Source: Loripinus fragilis (lineage: Eukaryota > Mollusca > Bivalvia > Lucinida > Lucinidae). From it: a DNA stretch of 64,000 nt. Under the pieces are notes generated by a model. That model did not search any database. It was not told the DNA's origin and saw nothing but the letters and a program-made list of their open reading frames with translations. A program made the translations under genes and the position numbers. Shown one piece after another: positions 1 to 9,870 of the stretch (position 1 is its first letter; each line of letters starts with the position of its first letter). Location of the stretch: the NCBI GenBank assembly GCA_964019695.1, contig OZ026524.1, positions 20,589,509-20,653,508 of the forward strand, given 5' to 3'.

Positions 1-339
1 AGTAGATGCGCACACAAGGGGCCGTCTTTGCATGGGCATTGATGGCTACGAATTCCAAAAAGGGGTCTAAAAGTAAGATAGTATTACCAAAAAATACCAC
101 AAGCACACACCTGAGGAAGATCCACAATCTACTAATAGTCATAAGACATCAGGAAGGCAATTAAAGTAACCAGCTCTCTCTTCCTCAGCAAGATAGTTCA
201 CATCATAAAAAGGTGTAAAAATAAATCTAATAATTATATAAAACAACAGGAAACATGGGCCCTGGATCGCTCACCTGAATCCTTGTCATGAGTAGAGGAT
301 GTATACCACAAAATATAAAGCCCATTCTCCAACACTCAA
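1..339. other. non-coding, nothing recognised
   Basis: AT-rich sequence with no credible exon, hairpin or repeat that I can match elsewhere in the window. It may be intergenic or intronic. Confidence 0.5.
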
Positions 340-345
340 GTCCAT

Positions 346-790
346 CTTGGGTATCACTCAGATCATAAACAAAACCTATCAAGTCACTAAATTTAATCAA
401 AATATACTTATCTGCACAATTTAATTGTCTGACCTTTTTACACAGCCCAAAAAGGCCAGGGTGTGCATAAGGTCAAACAGTTTAAATGCACAATGTTCTT
501 CTACACTCAGGGTCGGGAGTCACGTGGTTTTTGTTTGGACACACTGTACTGAAAAGTCCAATTTGGGTATCACTCAGATCATAAACAAAGCATATCAAGT
601 CACTAAATTCAATCAAAATAACATTATACTCATCTGCACAATTTCATTGTCTGACCTGTTTACCCAACCCAAAAGGCCAGGGGTGCGTATAAGGCCAAAC
701 AGTTTAAATGCACAATATTCTGCACCCAGAGTGGGTAGTCACGTGTTTTTTGTTTGGATACACAGTACGGAAAAATGTCCGACTTCTTGT
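346..790. repeat. two-unit tandem duplication, ~216-bp period
   Basis: The segment starting 'TTGGGTATCACTCAGATCAT' at about 347 recurs at about 563, and similarity continues through 'AGGCCA', 'AAACAGTTTAAATGCACAAT' and a 'GTCACGTG...TTTGTTTGGA' block. The units differ by small indels and scattered substitutions, so this is an old duplication. A 124-residue open frame crosses both units, but it begins at a TTG and simply translates the repeat twice. I do not treat it as a gene. Confidence 0.8.
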
Positions 791-1240
791 CCACAATGAT
801 ATATTAAGCGAAAGTATATTGAGATTTCTCCGTGTTTTTTTTCATATTTACCCAAAAGTTATACACCATTTTTCAGCCCACATTTTTCTCTCGATCTAAC
901 GATGCCAGGATATCCTCAATAAGCTTCTTACTTTGAATGCAGACTCTGGCATAACAATTTTAGCAGAGAAGATCAAGCCTGAACTCTAGAAATAAACTGT
1001 AGGGACGACAATTATTTTATTTGTGACAGAATTTGTACTCAAAGTAAGAAGCTTAAAGAGGATATCCCCGTAGCGTTTCATCGGGAAAGATGTGAGCTGT
1101 AAAATTGTGTATATTTTTCCGAGTATAGATGTGAAAACATAGAGAAATCTACTTACAGTCGATCAGAATATCCGTACAGTGTATTCAAACAGCCGTGCAG
1201 TGTATCCAAACAAAAACCACTTGACTACCCACCCTGACAC
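712..1240. mobile_element. foldback element with long inverted ends
   Basis: The left half (about 719-946) reappears in reverse complement in the right half (about 1035-1235). Matching landmarks are 'GGGTAGTCACGTG' against 'CACTTGACTACCC', 'TTTGTTTGGATACACAG' against 'CTGTATCCAAACAAA'-like sequence, 'GAGATTTCTCCGTG' against 'AGAGAAATCTAC', and 'AAGCTTCTTACTTTGA' against 'TCAAAGTAAGAAGCTT'. The arms have diverged. The left end overlaps the second unit of the neighbouring tandem repeat, so the exact end is uncertain. No transposase is encoded, which fits a MITE or foldback element. Confidence 0.65.
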
Positions 1241-2085
1241 TTCTTACCTATTTGTTTCATAATATGCAGCATAAACCTTCTTCAGAAAAAAATGTTTTGA
1301 CTTTTTGACCCTATCCAGGGGTAGAGAATGTGTTAGAGGGCAAAAATTTGCTTGCATGATGTTCTAAACATCATTCCTGTTAATTTGATATGCAACATGA
1401 CTACTCTCAGAAAAGAAAAAAAAGACCTTTTGATCTCACACCAGGGGTCAAGGGTAAGAGTAAGGGCAAAATATTTGCTAGCATGTTATTGTATGCTTCA
1501 TTCCCTTCAATTTGATACGCAACTTGACCAAATTCTGAAAAAGTTGAACTTATACATGCCTATGTGACCCCCTGGGCGGGTCCATTTTAGGCCCCAGGGG
1601 CATAATTTGATCAAACTTGGTAGAGGTCCACTAGGTGATGCTACATATCAAATATCAAGGCTCTAGGGCTTTGGGTTTCAGACAAGAAGATTTTTCCATG
1701 TTTTCCTATAAACATGTGACCCCGAGGACGGACCCATTTTAGCCCCAGGGGCATAATTTGAGCAAACTTGATAGAAGTCTACCAGGTAATGCTACATACC
1801 AAATACCAAGGCTCTAGGCCTTGTTGTTTCAGACAAGAAGAATTCAAAAGTTTTCATCTTGAATATCTATTTTCAGCCTGTGTGACCTAGATATGCAACG
1901 GACCAAAACCATTTGCATAATTATCAAAGAGGGCTTTATAAGGAGCATTCTTGCAAATTAAGTAAAAATCCAGCCAGCAGTTTAGGAGAAGATGTCCTTT
2001 GAAGCAACTGTTGACGACAGACGACGGACATCCAATGATCACAATAGCTCACCTTGAGCCTTTTAGCTCAGGTGAGTTATAACAC
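1241..2085. mobile_element. dispersed element with short tandem core ending in 'AGCTCACCTTGAGCC'
   Basis: From about 1564 two units of roughly 153 bp repeat the phrases 'GCATAATTTGA.CAAACTTG', 'TAGA.GTC.AC.AGGT', 'AAGGCTCTAGG' and 'TTTCAGACAAGAAGA'. A less regular pair precedes them (1280-1560), built on 'CAGAAAA...CCAGGGGT'. The right end (about 1990-2080) reads through 'GTTGACGACAGACGACGGAC' and 'GATCACAATAGCTCACC', then folds on itself as AGCTCACCTTGAGCC/TTTAGCTCAGGTGAG. The same modules recur in both palindrome arms (17690-18820 and mirror) and around 19200-19430. No protein-coding capacity is seen. Confidence 0.7.
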
Positions 2086-3540
2086 ATACACATCTTTAAA
2101 CCATGACAAGAGCACATGTAACGCTTTAGAAAGATCGGTATAAGAATGTATGACCCTATAATTGGTGTTTCATAAGGTCTAACTTCACAAAATGGTAAAA
2201 GTACGAGGGGCATTTGGAAAGTTCTTAGCATGGTATTTTATCTCAGTAACCGATTTACAAACCATATCGTGTTTGGTATCATTTTAAAGACCTATCTTTC
2301 CTCTATGTTATGGCACAAATTTCATTAGGATAATATAATGCAGACACGAATAATATCATTGTTAATACATGTACTGTTTGTATACTGGAAAACGCAAAAT
2401 TTCAGTGGAAAATATAACATTTTACCTTTTAAAAAGTATGCAGAACATTAACAATAGTTCATGAAATTAGCTACTTTTGTACCATTTGGTAGGCCATAAT
2501 CTGGTTCAGTTATTTTACAATTGATGACCGAGTTGGATGTTTCTAATAACTTAATACCGGAACAGCAATACCAAAACCGTCTAGAAAGCAAAGCAATGCG
2601 CTATTTTTTTCGACTTAAAATCGCATGTCACAATGCACATATTTTAAAAATATATAACCGACAGTAGTTTAAAAATGCCTTGCGTTGGTATTTTTGTCAA
2701 GTACACTTTATGCGCTTTGTATTGAAACCAAAATAAATTTTGTAAACCAGAACAAAGGTAAGATAACTCTTATAATCTTACCATGGGTCAGAGTAAGTTT
2801 AACTATGAGCTGGCATTCTGGTTCATTTTAATTAAAAAGAGTGGCAAACAAAAAAGTAAAAATACCTTGAGAGTAGAAAACAATCAATTGTGTGATACTT
2901 AACGCGCGATACCATGAGAAGTCCTCCCCCATCAACAAAATGTGAGGGGTTAAGTTACCCCACCCACTTCTAGAAATGTAGGGGTAGTGTTATTAGGAAT
3001 GATTTTCTTGAATACAGAACTAAACAAGCCACACTTTTTGCGCGACGAAATGATTTCTATGCATTGTCCGCTATAATTAAAACAAAACATATACTCAATA
3101 GGCATTTTTCGTGCTCCTGTAGTGACACAATTTATAGTAAAAGTATAAAGAAAAATCGAAAAAAGTCCCATTTTTGAAAGTTTACCATTTCTCTATGAAT
3201 CAACATTTCTCGAATGTAAAGGCGGTAGCCGTGCAAGCAGTGATCGCATAACATAATTTGATAAAAAATAAGTTGGCACCAAATCGTTAATTTGTCAAAT
3301 CAAGATCGCAAATAAGGTCCCCAATTTTCCCTCGCTTTTTTCCAAGTATTTTGCTTAATATTTCCGCCAGTATATAAACCCCTACTCATTTTGAGCATGC
3401 GCTGCACGTGCACGCCAAGTCCCTTTTCAACAAACATTAAACCATCAAGTAGCAATTGGTCTGCAACATATTGCCATATCAACACCCCTGGCACATGTCA
3501 AATTGCTTATAAAATCATAATTTCGGGAAAACTAATATTT
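2086..3540. other. non-coding stretch, nothing recognised
   Basis: AT-rich sequence with only short open frames that show no family signature, no convincing splice-site pair and no obvious repeat. It may be intron or intergenic DNA. Confidence 0.45.
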
Positions 3541-3629
3541 TTTTTATTGGCAATTGTTAATAATACTATTTGCAGTTGATATAGCGAAAAAAATTTGGAA
3601 TTATACCTCTTTGTGCTTCAAGAAGGGAA

Positions 3630-3700
3630 AAATATATTTCTGGCGCGGCAGATTTCGGCGCGGCCGCGCCTACTGGCGCGGCGCGGTCATGGCTTTCATA
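3630..3700. other. short CpG-dense island of GGCGCGG motifs
   Basis: About 60 bp contain several copies of GGCGCGG and its reverse complement, including GCGCGGCCGCGCC. This is a striking contrast with the AT-rich surroundings. It could be a methylation-protected patch, a promoter fragment or a repeat end. No transcript evidence can be read from sequence. Confidence 0.5.
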
Positions 3701-3770
3701 CCCGACCCATCAAAATCAACATTGGATTCACTTTCTTGGTGAGTTATCTTTCTTCAGTTTTTTACAAAAT

Positions 3771-3954
3771 CTATTCACCATATCTACATTAATTGCTGGC
3801 TCCCGCTTTACAGGTGGTCAGTAATGGAAAAACAGGTAACCAGTACCCCCCCAATACCTGGAAATGAGGGGGGGGGGGGTTCTGGTTACCTGTATTTACA
3901 TTACTGACCACCTGTAGACAGGGAACCAGCAATTAATGTAGATATGGTGAATAG
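3771..3954. repeat. 184-bp near-perfect foldback (MITE-like)
   Basis: The left arm 'CTATTCACCATATCTACATT...GCTGG..CCC' pairs with the right arm '...CCAGCAATTAATGTAGATAT..GAATAG'. An inner part also pairs ('CAGGTGGTCAGTAATG' with 'CATTACTGACCACCTG', and 'ACAGGTAACCAG' with 'CTGGTTACCTGT'). The loop is a C-run/G-run pair. The arms are about 80 bp each with few mismatches, so it is a recent foldback or hairpin-forming MITE. Confidence 0.85.
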
Positions 3955-4105
3955 TCTGCGCAGATTGACCTTAGGCTTAAATGAAATATATGTGAAGTTC
4001 CTGTTGCCTACCTACCCTAACTTTTTTTAACCGTACCCTGTTACATGTAGTTAGCAACTTGATACCGAATGCACATACCTGGATTGGTATCGATCGAGCC
4101 AGTAG

Positions 4106-4818
4106 GAATCGAGACAGTTCACCGACAAGACAGTTCACCGATACGCATTTTGAAGACAGTTCACCGACAGAATTGAAGACAGTTCACCGACAGAATTGAA
4201 GACTGTTCGTCGACAAATTTTACGTTGTAACAATATGGAATGTCACAATTTTCACCATTTATTGATGTTATAATGAACGAAGGCCCAATATAAAGCTAAT
4301 TAAATTACCTATTTGCTATTGCAATATGATTTTATTAGACATGCATACAACTGCATATATAGCGATCATTACATTGTCTGTGTGAAAATACGTCCTATAT
4401 CACTAACGTAAAATAACTATATAAAAATAAAAAGGTAAGCCTCAACAAATCTGTTTAAATATTCAAAAGGAATGCTTTGAATTGCTTGCGAATTTCATAA
4501 ATGATAACGTACGATTGGCTATGGGATCCCATCAATATAGCTTCATGTAGCTATCAAATGTCTGTATATTATTCATAAATCAGACAAACAAAATGTCGCA
4601 TTCTCAACAAATTATATGAACATATCACCTCAAATCATAACTTATCAATATTTCTTCACATTATTCAGTTATATTTTCGAGCCATATGTCAATAACGTGA
4701 TAAAAAAGTGTCGATGAACTGTCTTCAAAAGTGTCGGTGAACTGTCTTCAAATCTGTCGGTGAACTGTCTTCAAAATACGTGTCGGTGAATTGTCTTGTC
4801 GGTGAACTGTCTTGTTTC
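4106..4818. mobile_element. 713-bp foldback transposon with five-fold repeated ends
   Basis: The left end carries five copies of a GACAGTTCACCGACA motif (about 4112, 4129, 4153, 4174 and a diverged one at 4199). The right end carries five inverted copies, TGTCGGTGAACTGTC (about 4709, 4731, 4755, 4781, 4797). The outermost bases pair imperfectly (GAATCGAGACAGTTC against GAAACAAGACAGTTC). The element is bracketed by a 7-bp direct repeat CCAGTAG at 4099-4105 and 4819-4825, consistent with a target-site duplication. The ~490-bp centre is AT-rich and non-coding. Iterated subterminal motifs suggest transposase-binding sites. It is non-autonomous and the superfamily is unknown to me. Confidence 0.88.
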
Positions 4819-4964
4819 CCAGTAGCTAAAGAAAGAAAGATTGAATCTTGGAAAAATCTTTTTTTAAATAAAATTGTCAAATGTTGTCAAGATTGCTTTT
4901 TAATATTTTAAGCCATCTCGTGATTAACTTTTTATAAAAGTAAATTCATTATTCCTTATTCTAG

Positions 4965-5105
4965 GTTTGATATTCTCTTTCCTTGCCGGCAGCGATTTTT
5001 GTTGTCTGCTGATAACCTTTTGCAAACAGTTTGGACTCAGGTCAGTGTCGATAAAACATCGGTCCTAATCTGGATACTGACTGTTTGCCACTCTTACAGT
5101 GATCC
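4965..5105. repeat. dispersed repeat with 'GCAAACAGTTTGGAC' and paired 'CAGATCAGG'-like half sites
   Basis: The pattern 'TGCAAACAGTTTGGAC.CAG.TCAG' followed by an inverted counterpart ('CTGGATACTGACTGTTTG') recurs near 25360-25450, 27232-27310 (mirror 37447-37525) and 48000-48105. Partial forms occur near 48690 and 54510-54570. It is a small palindromic MITE-like family. This copy is degenerate. Confidence 0.6.
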
Positions 5106-5772
5106 TAAAATATTTTTTTGGAAAAAGCTGATTTTTTGAGGAAAAAAAATCAACAGGTGACAAATATAATTGAAATTACTCAGCGTGCAGAGTTTATTTA
5201 AAGTGGGCTTATTGAAATCATTCACAGTCCTACATGCGCATTAGGTGCATTAAGGATCATTTACATATGCCAGTTTTATATCAAAATATTCATGCTTAAC
5301 TGGTGATTAAACAAGGAAATCTGTTCGCTGATGCCGCGCTGTTTGTGTATAAAATGTGAGAGGTCTGTTCTCAATATTTTGCATAGCTATAGCTAGGATA
5401 TTACATTTGCAGATTTGTAGGCTAATTCAGTCTCAAAATTTAGATTCTGCATGTAATCAATTATCATCAAATAGATAACAAAATATTCCACACAAAATTC
5501 AGTTTTTAAGTTCAGTTTTCCATTAAATTTGAACATGGCCTGTTCTTTATGCTCAACTTGTGTGCAATTTTTATGTTTGAAATAAAATCATTCAGCAGAA
5601 GCCTTGTGAAAGAGATAACAAGGTTCTATTTCTTTTTGTCCATTTAAATATGTTTTTCACAACAAAGGTTGAAATAATTCCTTCATAATTTAGGGCCAAG
5701 AAAACAAATATGTGTGGTTCAGGTTACCCGACCTTCCCTTAATTTTTACCCCAATAGGTCCCTACCCTAAAC

Positions 5773-5864
5773 ATTTTCTCCAAATTCTGAAGTTGGAAGA
5801 AATAAGCAGAACAAAATAATTTTGTTCTGCTATCTCTTCCAACTTCAGAATTTGGAGAAAAAAT
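5773..5864. repeat. 92-bp almost perfect palindrome
   Basis: 'ATTTTCTCCAAATTCTGAAG' through 'GCAGAACAAAAT' is followed at once by its reverse complement through 'CTTCAGAATTTGGAGAAAA', with a stem of about 46 bp and essentially no loop. The left flank (about 5700-5772) resembles the inner part of the MITE at 21843 ('TGTGGTTC', 'CCCTACCCTAAACATT'), so this may be a rearranged copy of that family. Confidence 0.85.
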
Positions 5865-5978
5865 ACGTATCAAAGTGGTCATCTGAAATGGAAATCAAAA
5901 TTTCAATGCATTCAGTCTTTGGTATTGGAAGTAAAAGGATTAAAACAAAGTCATATCTTTAAAAATACACCCTTTTAT

Positions 5979-7175
5979 TAGCTCACATGAGCTGAAGGCT
6001 CAAGGTGAGGTATTGTGATCGGTCTTTGTCCGGTGTGCATCCCTCCTCTGTAAACTTTTTTCTTTAAACAACATCTGCTCCTGAACCACTGGTCCAAATT
6101 TCATATAACTTCACATGAATATTCCCCATGATGCCCTCTTTCAAAATTGCATAAATGGTTCAGCTCCACTGAACAGGAGGGCCGCCGGAGTTCAAAAAAG
6201 AAATATTTTAAACGACATCTCCTCCTGAACCACTGGTCCAAATTTCATATAACTTCACATGAATGTTCCTCGTGATAACCTCTTTCAAAATTGATTAAAT
6301 TGTTCTGCTCCACTGAACAGGAGGGCCGCAAGAGCTCCAGATAAGAAATCTTTCAAAAGACATCTCCTCCTGAACCACTGGTCCAACTTCAAAATAATTT
6401 CACAGAATTGTTCCTCTTGATACCCTCTACCAAAATATTGCAAACATGTTTTCGCTCCACTGAACGAAATGGCCGCCAAAGCTCCAGATAGGAAATATCT
6501 TCAAAAGGCATCTCCCCCTGAACCACTGGTCCAAATTCAAAATAGTTTCACAGAATTTAACCTCATAATACCCTCTACCAACATTGCACAAATGGTATTT
6601 CTCCATTGAACAAAAGGCTGTGTGAGCTCCAGATAAGAAACATCTTTAAACAACATCTCCTCCTGAACCACTGGTCAAAATTCATTTTTTTTTTACAGAA
6701 TTGTTCATCTTGATACCCTCTACCAAAATCGAGAAATGGTTCCGCTCAGTTGAACAAAAGGACAACCAGAGCTCCAGATTAGAAATATCTTTAAAAGGCA
6801 TCTCCTCCTAAACCACTGGTCCAAATTCAAAATAATTTCACAGAATTGTTGCTCATAATACCAAATTTCACAAATGGTTCTGCTCTGCTGAACAAAAGAT
6901 CCGCCAAAGCTCCAGATAAGAAATATATTTAAACGACATCTCCTCCTGAACCACTGGTCCAAATTCAAAATTATTTCACAGAATTCTTCCATATAATGCC
7001 CTTTACCAAAATTTTGCAAAAAGGTTCCGCTCCACTGAACAAAAGGGCCGCCAGAGCTCCAGATATGAAATATCTTTAAACAACATTATAGGCGAATGAT
7101 GTATGTCGAGACGGTTCTTCTGAGTAGCCACAGCATATGTTTTAGCTTACAGGAGCATGAAACGCTCAAAGTGAG
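5979..7175. repeat. seven-unit tandem array, ~145-bp period
   Basis: The phrase 'CCTGAACCACTGGTCCAA' recurs at about 6080, 6224, 6370, 6518, 6663, 6808 and 6946, giving periods of 138-148 bp. Each unit also has 'GCTCCACTGAACA..AGGGCCGCC.GAGCTCCAGATA' and 'TTTCACAGAATTGTTCCTC'-like segments. The array opens with 'TTAGCTCACATGAGC...TATTGTGATCGGTC' (5979-6024). A second head in the same orientation starts near 7146 ('AAGTGAGCTATTGTGATCAG'). Open frames of 60-100 codons here translate the repeat and are not genes. Confidence 0.88.
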
Positions 7176-7299
7176 CTATTGTGATCAGTCAATGTCCAGG
7201 CCATCATATCTTCCAAAAAAATGCTTTAAAAGTCAACTCCTATACCGCTCCACCAATTTCAACCAAAATTCACAGGGATTATGATCATAAAAGAAATTT

Positions 7300-8060
7300 G
7301 TTCCATCATGATCAAAACCATTTTTATGGCAATACATTATCCATTTTAGAGGAATAGAGGGTATAATTAAGAAATTGCATGCATTATCATGTGATCTATA
7401 TGTAAGAAAAAGTGGAATTAAAACAGTTGCGTTTTTATTGGGTTGAAGTATATATTGTTTTATTGTGCACAATGAAGAGTGAGTGATCATATTTTGATGA
7501 CCTTGACCTAATTTTCAAACTCACCTTCTTATAAATACTGTCAATCAGCCTCACATACACTGTCTTCTGAAACAGTGGGGTATTAACCAAATTAGCACAA
7601 ACTTCTATAGTTACATCAGGAGGGGTGGGGGGAGGGGAAGTGTTGATTTTATTTTAGATGTGATACTTGATTGTATCGATTCCTGATATTTGCCACCTTT
7701 CTTGCTTTGGTTACCTTGAACTTATTTTCATGGTCAATTTGTATTATATACAAGACTAAAACATGAACATAACTCAAAACACCGCCAACACTATTATATA
7801 AAATGGTCTTCGAACGCTCAGCTCGTTTTATAGGTTACACCTATTTATTTCATATTAGTATTGAAATAGGTCAGCAAATCAGGACAAAAACATGAACATT
7901 ACCCAACAAGCAAAGTGTTAAGAAGCATCACACCACGAAATGGTGACATGCCATCTCGTAATTTAAATCTTAAATCTAAAATTAGGAAATCGAAAATTTG
8001 ATATTTCATACAGAAATTTCTCCGTGTACCTAATGTGCTTCCGTACTTCGTACAGATTAA
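7300..8060. other. non-coding; contains a fragment of a dispersed 'GTATCGATTCCTGAT' repeat
   Basis: About 7655-7740 matches sequence near 10340-10400 and near 19905-19960 and its mirror ('TGATACTTGATTGTATCG.TTCCTGATATTTGCCACCTTTCTT'). The rest shows no recognisable feature. A G-rich patch lies at 7620-7640. Confidence 0.5.
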
Positions 8061-8064
8061 TATA

Positions 8065-9300
8065 CGAGGGCTGTGTGATATGTAATGTAAATTGTGCATT
8101 ATCTTAAAAGGATGAACTGAAAAGGTCAAAATAACTTTGCCTCCCTTCAAAGTATCCTACGTTGTCGAAGCACTTTTGTATACTTACTTCTGAGGCACTG
8201 GCTGAGGCTGAACCAAGGGCTTGTCTTGAAGTATTTCGCCGACCAGATAAAAACTTTATTAGTTTTGGAAGAAGGAAACGTCGCAGGGGCTAGATCAGAA
8301 AAGTACGTTGGGTGTGGCAAGACGGCTACCTTCGTTTACTTTAAAAATTGCTTTACAATTTCTGATGTATTGCAGGGGTATTATCATGCAATAGACAAAC
8401 ATATTGAATTCCTGTCACTGGACGTCGTTGCTGATTTTTTAGCTTTTACAGTACCACATCACAGTAATATCTCCCAGTGACACATTGGCTTTTGGCACCG
8501 GAACTTGTATGGCTGTACCGTCACATGAGAAGAATATAGCACAGAGGGCCTTCTTTAAGATTATTTATTTTCTTTTTGGCAACTACAGGTCATCTATTTC
8601 TTTTTGTTAGCCATATCTTGTTTCCTATTTTTCTAGCGGGCTCAAAATAGTGCATACATATCTCATCTCCAGTTTGCCTTTGGTTGAACTTTGGAATGGT
8701 TTTAGCAATTGCTTGGCTATTTTACTTTGCTTTATTCATCTGTCAATAGATGGGGTATCCATCTGGCAGAGATATTTTGTACTGTCATAATTCACTTTAT
8801 GATGAAATGTGCTCTCAATAGTGAAATGCCAAAAGCTTTGGCAATATCGCGAACGGTGTGTATTTTCCATCACTGTCAATGATTTACCCAACTTTTGAGA
8901 TACTGTTCTTGCCCATTGCAATTACAGGTCGTTCTGATTTCGCAGCATCTGTAACAGATTCTGTGCCGGTGTGAAATTCCTTTCTCAATCTACGAGCTGT
9001 CTCATAAGAAACGTCATGGGACCCATAAACATACCCCACTCCATAAAAAAAATCTGCTTTACCTAATGATCGAGCTTTTTGCGAACTATTTCTTCAATAT
9101 TCTTGACACGTTTACCAATCATTTTTACAACAGTTGTCAACGAATAACCTTATTAAAATCGGAATAAACTAAACACTGAACTACCAAATGCAAAGGTATT
9201 GAATATAGCTAGGCATGTGTTTATGTATCCATATCGTTGAAATTGTGCGTACAGTTCTCGTGCTGTTGTAAAATACAAGATACATATCGAACAACCCTCG
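8065..9300 (-). mobile_element. complete-length mariner-type transposon (1236 bp), inactive
   Basis: The left terminus reads CGAGGGCTGTGTGATATGTA. The right terminus, read on the minus strand, is CGAGGGTTGTTCGATATGTA, so the inverted repeats match at about 17 of the first 20 positions. Both ends are flanked by TA (8063-8064 and 9301-9302), the target duplication of Tc1/mariner elements. Length matches the usual ~1.2-1.3 kb of mariners. The interior carries a broken minus-strand transposase, annotated separately. TIR divergence and decay of the frame indicate an old insertion. Confidence 0.9.
8110..9122 (-). pseudogene. mariner-like transposase, multiply frameshifted
   Basis: Reading the minus strand across frames, family hallmarks appear in order. 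At about 9035-8975 is an N-terminal helix-turn-helix block containing 'YGSHDVSYETARRLRKEF'. A second HTH with 'RDIAKAFGIS' follows at about 8850-8820, then a 'RWIPHLLTDE'-like linker near 8770-8745. A strand block with 'FFSCDGTAIQVPVP' lies near 8550-8505, the catalytic 'HDN.PA' near 8395-8375, and 'SDLAP' near 8305-8285. The C-terminal 'LSGRR' and 'YFEG' are near 8250 and 8145. Stop codons and frameshifts separate most blocks. The Asp expected shortly after DLAP (third residue of the DD34D triad) reads as a different residue. Mariner transposases are ~345 residues, and the span fits that. It acts by cut-and-paste in the nucleus; this copy cannot. Confidence 0.88.
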
Positions 9301-9302
9301 TA

Positions 9303-9807
9303 CTATTATTTTGGAAGAAATCAAATTATATACCGATGGTTGCATTAATCGTTTGATAGCCCTTGCATTTGCTTTTACAAACATTCACTGATGATAAACT
9401 TTCGAGTTTGATCACAGAATAATGAAAATATGGATCAACGGATATTTTACATCATTACTTGCATCATGTTGTTGCGGGTCGTGCGATTGGGGTTTGGTAG
9501 GTAATACTAATTTGTTCTTTGCTTTGTAGCCTTTCACTACTGATCTGTCGATTGCAGCATTCATAATCTCCGAAGTGTGTGTTATAGTCAATGAATTGCG
9601 CCATTGCCGTTTCCAGAAGAAACACATATCCCAAAGTACCAATAGGAACTGCCTCGGCCAACGTGGAATCAGACCACGGATGTACATCAAGGATCTACTT
9701 TGATAACGCGGTGATAGCGTGACGCTGACATTATATAACGTGACGCTGACGTCACAGAAACCATTTTAACACAATAACAAGTGTGCTCTCAGCAAAACAA
9801 ACGGCTT
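9303..9807. other. non-coding; short tandem with CRE-like site
   Basis: At about 9718-9756 'CGTGACGCTGAC' occurs twice, and the second copy ends in TGACGTCA, the palindromic CREB/ATF consensus. Open frames of 65-92 codons on the minus strand (9412-9690) lie outside the mariner and match no family that I recognise. Confidence 0.4.
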
Positions 9808-9870
9808 AAATGAAGCTTATGTTTTTTTTCAATAAGCGATAGTTTATTGAAAAATACATAAGCTTCATTT
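9808..9870. repeat. 63-bp hairpin
   Basis: 'AAATGAAGCTTATG' with a T-run and 'CAATAA' is mirrored by 'TTATTGAAAAATACATAAGC' ending in 'TTCATTT'. The stem is about 27 bp and the loop about 8 nt. It may be a small foldback element. A structured RNA is possible but unsupported. Confidence 0.75.

Noticed and set aside
425..799. 124-codon open frame
   Set aside because: It starts at TTG and translates a two-unit tandem repeat, and no homologous domain is recognisable.
6285..7019. Minus-strand frames with repeating 'LDQWFRRRC' phrases
   Set aside because: They are translations of the ~145-bp tandem array. The periodic peptide reflects the DNA repeat and frames break between units.
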